From an uncultured Clostridia bacterium (GTDB lineage: Bacteria > Bacillota > Clostridia > Lachnospirales > Anaerotignaceae): a DNA stretch of 8,810 bases. This document shows, in pieces, positions 1-6,122 of the stretch. Position 1 is the first letter of the stretch. Every line of letters starts with the position of its first letter. The DNA lies in the NCBI GenBank assembly GCA_937888765.1, contig CALASU010000212.1:1-8810 (forward strand). Direction: 5' to 3'. The notes beneath the pieces are model-generated. The model did not search any database. It saw nothing but the letters and a program-made list of their open reading frames with translations, and had not been told where the DNA came from. The position numbers and the translations under genes were made by a program.

Positions 1-13
1 GATTCATACTCAT
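1..13 (-). CDS. Start of the next gene in the operon (truncated by window edge)
   Basis: On the minus strand AGAGGG is followed by six bases and an ATG at 13-11, then AGT ATG AAT, reading M-S-M-N before the window ends. It begins 15 bases after the stop of the Afp7-like gene. By order in Afp, PVC and related loci the next gene should encode the VgrG/gp27-gp5-like spike (Afp8 position). That is inferred from context only, since four codons show nothing of the fold. Confidence 0.5.
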
Positions 14-28
14 AGAAATCCCTCTTCT

Positions 29-874
29 TTACAGTTTCAGATTCACTAAATTCCCCAGATTCTGTACTGCAGAACCCATACGGGAGCTGTCCTGTTCAAA
101 CACAGCCTGGTAGCTGTTCCAGAAAGCACCCAGATCACCGTCCTGTACTTTTTCATCGACAATCAGAATGCTCAGTGTTACCTTGGCACGAATGGGATGC
201 CCCTCCATATTGAACATCGTATACGCTGCATCTACCATTTCCAGCATCCCGCTATATGCCATCTGCCCCCAGTAAAATGTGATCCTTCTTGTTCTTTCAT
301 TCCGAAGTGCTGCAACAAATCCCTCTACCTGCGGTCTGACACTGTATGTTCTGCCTGTAACTGTTCTTGCCCCTTCCGAAACCAGCGTTCTTGCCGCCGC
401 TGTAATATCAGTAAATTTTTCCAGCATAAATGCATCCGTTCTTTCATAATCATCAAAGATCAGCGGAACATTCAGCATGATACGCGGGCTCATTTCCACA
501 CATTCATACTTTGTGGCCTGTCCTTCTGTCATATTGGCTTTCTGTACAGGACCGCCGCCGTGTACCTGAAAGGAGAGTTCACTGGGATTGAATTTGACTT
601 CATATACATTCTGTGCACCGACCGTATTCATATTCCCCATCAGCACACCGCCAAGCACATCTGATACCGTTGCAGCTGTCGCTGTAATTGCTTCAGCCGC
701 TTTTGCAAGCTTGCCAAGCTGCATACCGGGAGGCAGTCCCGCCGCTCTCGATTTATACGGCATTACATTGATCTCCCCATTCTCAATACGTTCATCCTCA
801 AATGCAATATATGCTTTCTGTACAGCACCTGTCAGACTTCTCAGCCCATTATTCAAAACATTCATTCCCGACAT
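29..874 (-). CDS. Afp7-like CIS tube/hub adaptor protein, no visible LysM
   Basis: A 281-residue protein of the family that connects tube initiator and spike in contractile injection systems (Afp7/Pvc7 type; Pfam calls the N-terminal domain a CIS tube protein). Hallmarks are AYIAFEDE (21-28), YEVKFNPSELSFQVHGGGPV (91-110) with the diagnostic FNPSEL, IMLNVPLIFDDYE (132-144), and the conserved closing block RNERTRRITFYWGQM (191-205), MLEMVDAAYTMFNMEGHPIR (210-229) and AKVTLSI (230-236). Two oddities: an Ala/Gly-rich insertion at about 45-88 between the first strand and the FNP motif, and a C-terminal 45-residue tail (239-281) where relatives usually carry a LysM domain. The ATG at 874 has GGAGG eight bases upstream. 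The stop is 15 bases before the next start. Family assignment is confident; the missing LysM is judged by eye. Confidence 0.88.
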   Translation of the reverse strand: MSGMNVLNNGLRSLTGAVQKAYIAFEDERIENGEINVMPYKSRAAGLPPGMQLGKLAKAAEAITATAATVSDVLGGVLMGNMNTVGAQNVYEVKFNPSELSFQVHGGGPVQKANMTEGQATKYECVEMSPRIMLNVPLIFDDYERTDAFMLEKFTDITAAARTLVSEGARTVTGRTYSVRPQVEGFVAALRNERTRRITFYWGQMAYSGMLEMVDAAYTMFNMEGHPIRAKVTLSILIVDEKVQDGDLGAFWNSYQAVFEQDSSRMGSAVQNLGNLVNLKL

Positions 875-934
875 CAGACTTTCCTCCTTTCTATTGTATT
901 ATCCTGATACTGCCTGTTTTTCTTTCCGCCGCCG

Positions 935-948
935 TTCTGTTCACAGAA
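935..948. other. Short palindrome between the Gln-rich and Afp7-like genes
   Basis: TTCTGT-TC-ACAGAA is a 6-bp inverted repeat with a 2-base centre in the 78-base gap after the Gln-rich gene. It is not followed by a T-tract on the coding strand, so it is unlikely to be a terminator. The tight centre would suit a protein-binding site better than an RNA hairpin. It could be chance. Confidence 0.25.
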
Positions 949-952
949 GACT

Positions 953-3900
953 TTAATAGCCTCTGCGTTTTCGTTCGGTCGCCAGTTTCTTTTCAATTTT
1001 TCCATAAATCTGATCCGAAAGCTGATTCAGCTGCTTTCTGACTTTCTGCTGTACCAGTTCATCAATATTTTCTGTCTGCTGCAGCTGCACATTATGCATC
1101 GCATTCTGCACGACTGTCTGTGTTGTCTGTTCCCTATGCAGTACCTGCTCCTGTGCATGCTCTTCCCTGCGGGTCAGCTGCTGCTGATTGCGAATGGTTT
1201 CCAGCATTTCTTCATCCAGAAGCTGTTCTTCTTTCTTATGCACAAAGTCGATCCGACGGAAGCGCTGTTCCCTCTGCTGTTCGGCAAGCTCTGTCCGCTT
1301 TTCCTGCTCCTGCCGTCTGATCTGCTTTTCTATCGTCTGCTGTAATTCTATAAACTGCTGTTCCTGCTGTGCAATACGGGTATACTCTGCCGCAGAAAGT
1401 ACAATTTCTTCCTGCTGTTCTGCTTCGTGCATCTGCGGGAAAGTGCGCTCTGCCGCTCCCCGAATCGTTTCCGAAATCGTTTCTGTCTGTGTATGCAGTA
1501 CGCGTTCCTGCCTTTCCAGAATCTGCTCCTGTTCTCTCTGTATCTGCTGTACAGCTTCCTCTGCCGTTTCATTGATCTGTACATGCAGAGTTTCCTGCTG
1601 TGTCCACTGCTGATACACGGGTGCTGTCTGCAATTCCTGCAAAAACTGCATCTGCTGACGCAGGTGCTCGTTAATCACAGGCTGCTGAAGGATCTTACGC
1701 TGCTCGATATGATAAGCCGCCTTTGTTCCCATTCGTTCTGTAAACTGCTGCTGTGTCATTTCTTCCAGAATCAGCAGCACTTCCTCACGCAATGCGGGCT
1801 GTACAGGTCGATGCAGAACATACTCCAGAAAGCTTTCTTCCTGCCGTGTCGTTTCTTCCCGAAACTGCGCATAAACCTCTCTGGCACGGTCAGAAAACCG
1901 TTCATATACCGCATGTTCCAGCTCCTGCTCTGTTTCCCGCAGCATTTCGTAAAGCACACGGTCGGTTTCTTCCTGCATCCAATATTCCTGTCTGACATGA
2001 TAGTGCAGGGGCTGTTCCAGCTGCTCCAGAAGGTAAGTCACTTCCTGCTGTGCCTGCGCATCTCCGCTTTCCTGCAGAATATGCTCCAGAAATACCGTTT
2101 CCCGTGTATGGGTTTCTTTCTGAAACTGATGATACAGCTCTTTTGTACGATCCGAAAACTGCTCATACAACTGCTGTTCCAGTTCGTACTCTCTTTCTGC
2201 CAGTGCGGCATAGATGCGTTCTCTGTCTGTTTCCTGCAAATAAACAGTATCTGTCTGCTTCCACACCTCTTCCAGAAGTGTTGTTTCCTGTCTGCTTTCC
2301 TGTTCCAGAAGCTGCTGATAGGTTTCTCTTGTTTTTTCCAGAAGCTGTTCCCGCCATACCGTTTCAGAATCCTGCTGTGCTTCCTGCATCAGCGTATGGA
2401 TTCTTTCCACATATTTCTCTTCCTGTATGCTTTCGATGGGCTGACGCATAATTTCCTGTAAAAAGGTGTTTGCCTGTGCAGGATGCTGCTGTAAAAACTG
2501 ACGGTATACTTCTTTTGTTTCCTCAGAAAACAGCTCATATAGCTTTTCGTACATTTCCCGATTTGTTTCCTGCACCGTATCCCGCACCTCTGCCGCAAAG
2601 AATTCCTGCATCACTTCCGCAGGGTTTTCCAATGCCCGCAGAGCATCCTTCTGTGCCTTTCTGCGGTCGCCTCTGCGATCCTTCATAACAGGCTGTTTTG
2701 CTTCAATCTGCATCAGCTTCTGATAATTTTCATAGTTCTTCTGCTGAATCTGCTGCAGCTGCTGCTGAATCTGTTCTACAGTCACATTTGCAGGTGCTTC
2801 CGGATCTTCTTCCTCAATCCCATCCTGCAGATATTCCAGCTGCAGTTCCTCTCTCGTCAGGTGGAAAGTGCCACCCGAAAGCGTGATTTTTTCCCGCTCC
2901 CCTTCGTACAGATAGCGGGGCTGTGTCAGCTCTGTCTGCTGAGCAGTATAGGCAAATTCCTGCTGAAGGGTATTATATTCTTCTGCAATCTGCTGTATCA
3001 TATCGCTTTCCTGCTGTTTGATGCTCTGCACATTCTCCCATGCCTGCAGCATCTGTTCAGAAATATGCTTTCTTTCAAGCAGATTCGCTTCAAAGCGTTT
3101 CCATGTATTTTCTGCCGTCTGAAACAATGCCCCTGCCAGAGAATACCAGTTATGACTGTTCTCTTCGATCTGCTGCTGACGCAAAGCATAGCTCTGGTCG
3201 ATCAGATTCAGCAGAACTGCCGCACTGATACGCTCTTCTGTGGTCTGACTAAGTTCTTCCAGTCTTTCCTGTAAAAATTCATACTGGTTCTGATGAAAAT
3301 ACAGCAAAGGGGCATCCATATGAAACAGTTTCTGTTTCAAAGAATGTAAATGAAACTGCTTCGCCATCGCCGCCTGTTCCCCAACAGAATACTCATTGCG
3401 GAAAATCTGCTGGCTTTCGTGACGCACACCCTTTGTATATGCTCTCAGATCCTGATAAATCTTCCCTGTTTCCAGACGCTTAAATATCTTATCATGCAGA
3501 TAATATCTCTGCATCGGTACGGCAGATGCCTCGGTCTGTCCGCCCACTGTCTGCTGTGCATCTCTTCCCTGCTGAAAGAGGCTGAACAGCAGTTCCTGAT
3601 GCTGTTCATACTGCTGCAGGAGGGCTGTTGTTTCCTTATGCTCCTGCTGTAACTGAAATACCTGCTTCATAAACAGCTTTTCGTCACGAATGCCCAGCCT
3701 ACGCAGAATACTGCTGATATATACCGTATCCTGATAGGTAAAATTATCCGTCTGTGCAACCAGAATACGGTTGATGACATTATTGATGACATCCAGACGC
3801 AATTCCTGCTGATCTTCTGTTTTGATGTCATTGAATATCTGAAACGTATTGCTTTCCCCGAAATAAACTTCGGGCGGCTCGGAGGTAATATGCAGCAATT

Positions 3901-4024
3901 CCTCCCTGCGGATCGGCAGACTCATCAGGCCATAATTTGCCTGCATACGTTCTGACAGATCCTGCTGTATTTTCTGAATCGGCCGCTGTATATGCAGCGA
4001 GATCGGTTCTCTGATTGTCAGCAT
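953..4024 (-). CDS. Giant glutamine-rich helical/coiled-coil protein in the CIS baseplate region
   Basis: A 1023-residue protein of no family I can name with certainty. By hand count about 156 residues (15%) are Gln, with Glu, Leu and Arg also very common. After a mixed N-terminal part (1 to about 120, with LRLDVINNVINRILVAQ and YISSILRRLGIRDEKLF) almost the whole chain looks helical. A short break with Gly/Pro/beta character (about 368-390 and 401-413) divides it. Residues 480-740 contain a repeated helical module. The last 30 residues, ending QLSDQIYGKIEKKLATERKR, are basic and look conserved in style. There is no signal peptide or hydrophobic membrane segment, so it is probably cytoplasmic or within the particle. 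The ATG at 4024 has GGAGG nine bases upstream, and the gene begins 33 bases after the tube initiator. Candidate roles are an assembly scaffold, a baseplate accessory or a tape-measure-like ruler. The position argues against the usual tape measure, which lies later in known clusters. Confidence 0.93.
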   Translation of the reverse strand: MLTIREPISLHIQRPIQKIQQDLSERMQANYGLMSLPIRREELLHITSEPPEVYFGESNTFQIFNDIKTEDQQELRLDVINNVINRILVAQTDNFTYQDTVYISSILRRLGIRDEKLFMKQVFQLQQEHKETTALLQQYEQHQELLFSLFQQGRDAQQTVGGQTEASAVPMQRYYLHDKIFKRLETGKIYQDLRAYTKGVRHESQQIFRNEYSVGEQAAMAKQFHLHSLKQKLFHMDAPLLYFHQNQYEFLQERLEELSQTTEERISAAVLLNLIDQSYALRQQQIEENSHNWYSLAGALFQTAENTWKRFEANLLERKHISEQMLQAWENVQSIKQQESDMIQQIAEEYNTLQQEFAYTAQQTELTQPRYLYEGEREKITLSGGTFHLTREELQLEYLQDGIEEEDPEAPANVTVEQIQQQLQQIQQKNYENYQKLMQIEAKQPVMKDRRGDRRKAQKDALRALENPAEVMQEFFAAEVRDTVQETNREMYEKLYELFSEETKEVYRQFLQQHPAQANTFLQEIMRQPIESIQEEKYVERIHTLMQEAQQDSETVWREQLLEKTRETYQQLLEQESRQETTLLEEVWKQTDTVYLQETDRERIYAALAEREYELEQQLYEQFSDRTKELYHQFQKETHTRETVFLEHILQESGDAQAQQEVTYLLEQLEQPLHYHVRQEYWMQEETDRVLYEMLRETEQELEHAVYERFSDRAREVYAQFREETTRQEESFLEYVLHRPVQPALREEVLLILEEMTQQQFTERMGTKAAYHIEQRKILQQPVINEHLRQQMQFLQELQTAPVYQQWTQQETLHVQINETAEEAVQQIQREQEQILERQERVLHTQTETISETIRGAAERTFPQMHEAEQQEEIVLSAAEYTRIAQQEQQFIELQQTIEKQIRRQEQEKRTELAEQQREQRFRRIDFVHKKEEQLLDEEMLETIRNQQQLTRREEHAQEQVLHREQTTQTVVQNAMHNVQLQQTENIDELVQQKVRKQLNQLSDQIYGKIEKKLATERKRRGY
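1814..2530 (-). repeat. 62-residue helical repeats within the Gln-rich protein
   Basis: A diagnostic motif F-S-[DE]-x-[TA]-[KR]-E-[VL]-Y-x-Q-F followed about 11 residues later by F-L-[EQ]-x-[IV] recurs. Copies are FSEETKEVYRQF (residue 499), the degenerate LLEKTRETYQQL (561), FSDRTKELYHQF (623) and FSDRAREVYAQF (710). The first three are exactly 62 residues apart and the last is 87 away. The fuller copies are preceded by E-T-[ND]-R and an E-x-x-[LV]-Y-E stretch. The repeats suggest growth of a helical rod by internal duplication. Confidence 0.7.
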
Positions 4025-4057
4025 ATCCTTTCCCCTCCGTCTGTTCCTGTTACTGTA

Positions 4058-5440
4058 TTACTGATTTTTTAAAGAATTGGCACTGGAAATCGCAGGCCAT
4101 TTTCTGCCCTTCGGTTTTGTATCATCCTCGGGTGCTTTTGCCGCACTTCTTGTGCCCTTGCCGTCTGTATTTTCAGCGATTTCCCATTTACGCACTTCCG
4201 CTTTGGTATTTGCTTTCGGCTTATCTGCACTTTCTGTGCCCACGTATTTCACTGCACCTTTATCATCCATCGACAGCCACTGACGTTTTTTTGCTTTCGT
4301 TCCATCCTGTGGCACGATTCTATCGCCGTCCACACTGCGTTTCCCACCGCCTGCTTCTGTTCCGTCAAACTTCCACTGACGGCTTACTGCTGTGCCTGTT
4401 GCTTTGGGTTTATCCGCACTTGTTGTACCGACATATTTCACTGTACCCTGATCATCCATCGACAGCCACTGACGGCTTGCCGCTGTACTCGTTGCTTTTG
4501 GTTTATCTGCACTTGCTGTGCCGACATATTTCACTACGCCTTTGTCGTCCATTGACAGCCACTGACGTCCTGTCGCTTTTGTTCCATCCTGCGGTGCAAT
4601 TCTGGTTCCTGTTACGCTGCGTTTCCCGCCACCCGCTTCTGTTCCATTAAATTTCCAGCGACGGCTTCTTGCTTCACCTGCCGCAATATCTGTTTCCATC
4701 TCTTTAGGGGAAATCCTGCTGTAGCTGCCATCCTTATTCTGAATCCCTCGTGCACTTCTCTGCGGCGCAAGACTTTTATCTTCCTGATATTCTATTCCTA
4801 CTTTTTTCGCATTTTCCTTTTCCGCTTCTACCATAGCAATATACGACTGCATCGTCGTGCCATCCGGCATTGCCCAGTAACGGCGTACAGGCACAGTATC
4901 CTCCTGCGGACTCTTCTGCGCAAGCTGTTTCTTGTCTGTAAGCCAGTTTTCCGCATCCTTGCCCTCATCTACGGGAATGGATACTTCCATCATTTCCCGA
5001 AAGCCAATCACTGTTTCTTCTGTCAACAGTCCGCTTTTTTCCGCATTCAGTTCGCCATAGGTCTTAGACATCACCGTACAGCCTGTAAAAATAAACGTAC
5101 GCTTTGCAACACGTGCATCCGCATCATTCCCTCGCTTCTGGTGTGGATAGATCGTCAGAATCACAGGCAGTATCAGTTCTGCCCCCAGCGGCAGTATGGG
5201 AATCGGATCTGTCCCCACATAGCGTTCTATCGTAAAGGAAAACGGCTGGGAAATCGGTTTTCTGAGCAAATGCACATAGTCATTAAGCCCGCCTTCCTGT
5301 ACATGTTCAAATTCATTTTCTTTTTTAAAGCTGTGCACCGCCTTACAGGGCACGTCATAAATCCCCTCTACCCGCAGCACATAGTTATAATTTACCAATA
5401 CATTTCTGCCATCGTCTTTTGCACTATCTGCAATACTCAC
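4058..5440 (-). CDS. Second tube (tube initiator, Afp5-like) protein with R-x-W repeat C-terminal extension
   Basis: A 460-residue protein in two parts. Residues 1 to about 157 are a gp19-like tube domain: NYNYVLRVEGIYDVPCKAVH (17-36), HLLRKPISQPFSFTIERYVG (57-76), FIFTGCTVMSKTYGELNAEK (116-135) and the closing IGFREMMEVSIP. This matches the second tube protein of CIS loci, which forms the first tube ring on the baseplate. Residues about 158-460 are an extra, hydrophilic, Lys/Arg/Gly-rich tail; other members I know stop near residue 150-160. The tail has a linker containing RYWAMPDGTTMQSY (187-200) and then seven R-x-W anchors at R260, R292, R323, R354, R386, R417 and R446, a period of 29-32 residues. 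There is no signal peptide or membrane segment. Start is GTG at 5440. Tube assignment is firm; the function of the tail is unknown. It could line the lumen, bind cargo or the neighbouring Gln-rich protein, or decorate the baseplate. Confidence 0.92.
   Translation of the reverse strand: MSIADSAKDDGRNVLVNYNYVLRVEGIYDVPCKAVHSFKKENEFEHVQEGGLNDYVHLLRKPISQPFSFTIERYVGTDPIPILPLGAELILPVILTIYPHQKRGNDADARVAKRTFIFTGCTVMSKTYGELNAEKSGLLTEETVIGFREMMEVSIPVDEGKDAENWLTDKKQLAQKSPQEDTVPVRRYWAMPDGTTMQSYIAMVEAEKENAKKVGIEYQEDKSLAPQRSARGIQNKDGSYSRISPKEMETDIAAGEARSRRWKFNGTEAGGGKRSVTGTRIAPQDGTKATGRQWLSMDDKGVVKYVGTASADKPKATSTAASRQWLSMDDQGTVKYVGTTSADKPKATGTAVSRQWKFDGTEAGGGKRSVDGDRIVPQDGTKAKKRQWLSMDDKGAVKYVGTESADKPKANTKAEVRKWEIAENTDGKGTRSAAKAPEDDTKPKGRKWPAISSANSLKNQ
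4106..4663 (-). repeat. Tandem 31-residue R-x-W repeat array in the second tube protein
   Basis: Six units and a final partial one encode residues 260-460 of the tube initiator. Type A (32 residues, R-x-W-K-F-x-G-T-E-A-G-G-G-K-R-S-V) lies at 4568-4663 and 4286-4381. Type B (31 residues, RQWLSMDD-x-G-x-V-K-Y-V-G then S-A-D-K-P-K-A) lies at 4475-4567, 4382-4474 and 4193-4285. A diverged 29-residue unit (RKWEIAENTDGKGTRSA) lies at 4106-4192 and a terminal RKW at 4097-4105. Order is A-B-B-A-B-C. A hand alignment of the two adjacent B units gives 76 of 93 bases identical with only 5 of 31 residues changed. The B unit has the look of a beta-hairpin with a D-D-K-G turn. Confidence 0.9.
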
Positions 5441-5447
5441 GCCGTTT

Positions 5448-5452
5448 CACCT
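5448..5452 (-). promoter_or_regulatory. Ribosome binding site overlapping a stop codon, serving a GTG start
   Basis: AGGTG on the minus strand overlaps the TAG stop of the DUF6760-like gene (5451-5453) and lies seven bases before the GTG at 5440. No ATG is available near the tube-fold N-terminus, so GTG is taken as the start of the second tube protein. The overlap implies coupled translation. Confidence 0.6.
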
Positions 5453-5633
5453 ACCTTCTGGTTGGTTTCATGTCCAAAATACTCTTCTCTTTTCCCTGCT
5501 TCGAGGGGGTCAACTCTTTATGAATCGCGCTGATTTCACTGCACCAGCGTCTTCTTGTCACATGATCCATTTTCAGCACTTCTTCACTGCTCCAGTGGAA
5601 ATAATAAGAAATAAAAGACATTTCCTTATACAT
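5451..5633 (-). CDS. Small DUF6760-like CIS protein (Afp6 position)
   Basis: A 60-residue protein beginning MYKEMSFISYYFHWSSEEVL and continuing with MDHVTRRRWCSEISAIHKEL. The pattern of an aromatic helix (ISYYFHW), a short acidic turn and then H-x-x-R-R-R-W followed by an E-I-x-x-I-x-x-E helix is the signature I know from DUF6760 proteins, found beside tube genes in extracellular CIS clusters. It resembles the short helical modules that phage tail proteins use to dock assembly factors. Its exact job is not established. It lies between the CxxC protein and the second tube gene, the position of afp6/pvc6. Its TAG stop overlaps the ribosome binding site of the next gene, which suggests translational coupling. 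Confidence 0.83.
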   Translation of the reverse strand: MYKEMSFISYYFHWSSEEVLKMDHVTRRRWCSEISAIHKELTPSKQGKEKSILDMKPTRR

Positions 5634-5639
5634 TTCCTG

Positions 5640-5643
5640 CTCC
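5640..5643 (-). promoter_or_regulatory. Ribosome binding site that decides the start of the DUF6760-like gene
   Basis: GGAG on the minus strand, six bases before the ATG at 5633. The in-frame ATG at 5711 would overlap the preceding gene by 58 bases and adds a basic segment unlike the family, so the downstream start was chosen. Confidence 0.6.
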
Positions 5644-5653
5644 GGATAGAGTT

Positions 5654-6016
5654 TTATCCCTCTTGCGTAAAATTTATCGGTGTTTCGTGTCTGTGTCCGC
5701 ACTGGGGACATACCACCTGCATTGTGGGTGGTGTGATATCATTGATTTTCTGGTACATATCCTGTAAAAATGCCAAATCCGCCGTAAACAGTCGTTCCAT
5801 ATGTGTCGGCGTAATCACTTCCAGCCCTTCAATCTCTGTAATAACTTTAGAAAGAATGACAATTGTCAGATAAGAGGGGTTACTCAGCACACGAGGATCT
5901 CTTGTAGCACTGATCTCGTCCCCTGCTGTTGCCAGACGCATTTTCCCCCTGCGATGCACTTCTCCTGCCGCATCTACATAGCCCTTTGGTAATGTAAATT
6001 CATAAATCGTTTCCAT
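5654..6016 (-). CDS. Small CIS baseplate/tail assembly protein with CxxCxHxH motif
   Basis: A 120-residue soluble protein starting METIYEFTLPKGYVDAAGEV. It continues with the features I associate with the small 'tail assembly' protein found after the tube gene in many extracellular CIS loci: HRRGKMRLATAGDEI (21-35), RDPRVLSNPSYLTIVILSKV (39-58), THMERLFTADLAFLQDMYQK (71-90), and a C-terminal CPQCGHRH (103-110) that could bind zinc. Some databases label relatives as T4-type baseplate hub assembly chaperones. That name rests on remote similarity, and the role in CIS particles (baseplate component or chaperone) is inferred. Only one CxxC pair is present, so a metal site would have to use H108/H110 or a partner. 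It is the first gene after the candidate promoter, and the next gene starts 20 bases after its stop. Family recognition is good, function uncertain. Confidence 0.85.
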   Translation of the reverse strand: METIYEFTLPKGYVDAAGEVHRRGKMRLATAGDEISATRDPRVLSNPSYLTIVILSKVITEIEGLEVITPTHMERLFTADLAFLQDMYQKINDITPPTMQVVCPQCGHRHETPINFTQEG

Positions 6017-6025
6017 AATCGGATG

Positions 6026-6034
6026 CCTTCCTTT
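6026..6034 (-). promoter_or_regulatory. Ribosome binding site that decides the start of the small CxxC protein
   Basis: AAAGGAAGG on the minus strand lies nine bases before the ATG at 6016. The alternative GTG at 6067 would add 17 polar residues that do not look like the family N-terminus. The ATG is therefore preferred. Confidence 0.65.
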
Positions 6035-6052
6035 CTGCTGTGTCTGCTGTGT
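6035..6052. repeat. Two tandem 9-bp copies in the leader of the baseplate-side genes
   Basis: The 9-mer CTGCTGTGT occurs twice in direct tandem on the plus strand (6035-6043 and 6044-6052), inside the presumed 5' leader just upstream of the ribosome binding site. It may be chance or simple slippage. It has no visible secondary structure of its own. Confidence 0.3.
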
Positions 6053-6089
6053 TTTTCTGAAAAACACTCATTTTCAAACTGTTATGAAC

Positions 6090-6118
6090 AATATAAAAAT
6101 CAATGTTTTTCTTTTCAA
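6090..6118 (-). promoter_or_regulatory. Candidate sigma-A promoter for the baseplate-side genes
   Basis: On the minus strand TTGAAA (6118-6113) is separated by exactly 17 bases from TATATT (6095-6090). Each hexamer differs from the TTGACA/TATAAT consensus at one position. Transcription would start near 6083, about 65 bases before the ATG at 6016. The -35 box overlaps the T-tract of the preceding hairpin cluster, so terminator and promoter are packed back to back. This is the best promoter match I found in the window; the region is AT-rich, so a chance match is possible. Confidence 0.55.
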
Positions 6119-6122
6119 AAAT

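Noticed and set aside
953..4024. CTG/CAG trinucleotide expansion
   Set aside because: The many CTG and TGC triplets on the plus strand come from the abundance of Gln (CAG) and Leu codons. The longest pure runs are only a few units, with mixed CAA/CAG use.
953..4024. Canonical tape measure protein
   Set aside because: Length and helicity would fit, but there is no hydrophobic transmembrane segment and the gene lies between tube initiator and Afp7-like adaptor rather than downstream of the baseplate genes. Kept only as an alternative.
4015..4650. Long open frame on the plus strand opposite the tube extension (about 211 codons), and other plus-strand frames at 197-664, 1427-2461 and 8300-8797
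   Set aside because: They are antisense shadows of confident minus-strand genes. They have odd Cys/Leu/His/Ser-rich compositions and no recognisable domains, and the repeats seen in the first one are the reverse reading of the R-x-W array.
4106..4663. CRISPR-like or microsatellite DNA repeat
   Set aside because: The period of about 93 bases is in frame with the protein repeat, there are no spacers of constant length, and differences are concentrated at third codon positions. It is a coding repeat.
4106..4663. Choline-binding or GW cell-wall-binding repeats
   Set aside because: Trp, Gly and Asp recur, but the W-Y-Y and G-W dipeptides and the 20-residue spacing of choline-binding repeats are absent, and there is no secretion signal.
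5451..5711. Longer start at the ATG at 5711 for the DUF6760-like protein
   Set aside because: It would overlap the previous gene by 58 bases. The ATG at 5633 has GGAG at the right distance and begins at the conserved helix.
5654..6067. Longer start at the GTG at 6067 for the CxxC protein
   Set aside because: The ATG at 6016 has a ribosome binding site and the family-like N-terminus. The extra 17 residues are polar and have no supporting signal.
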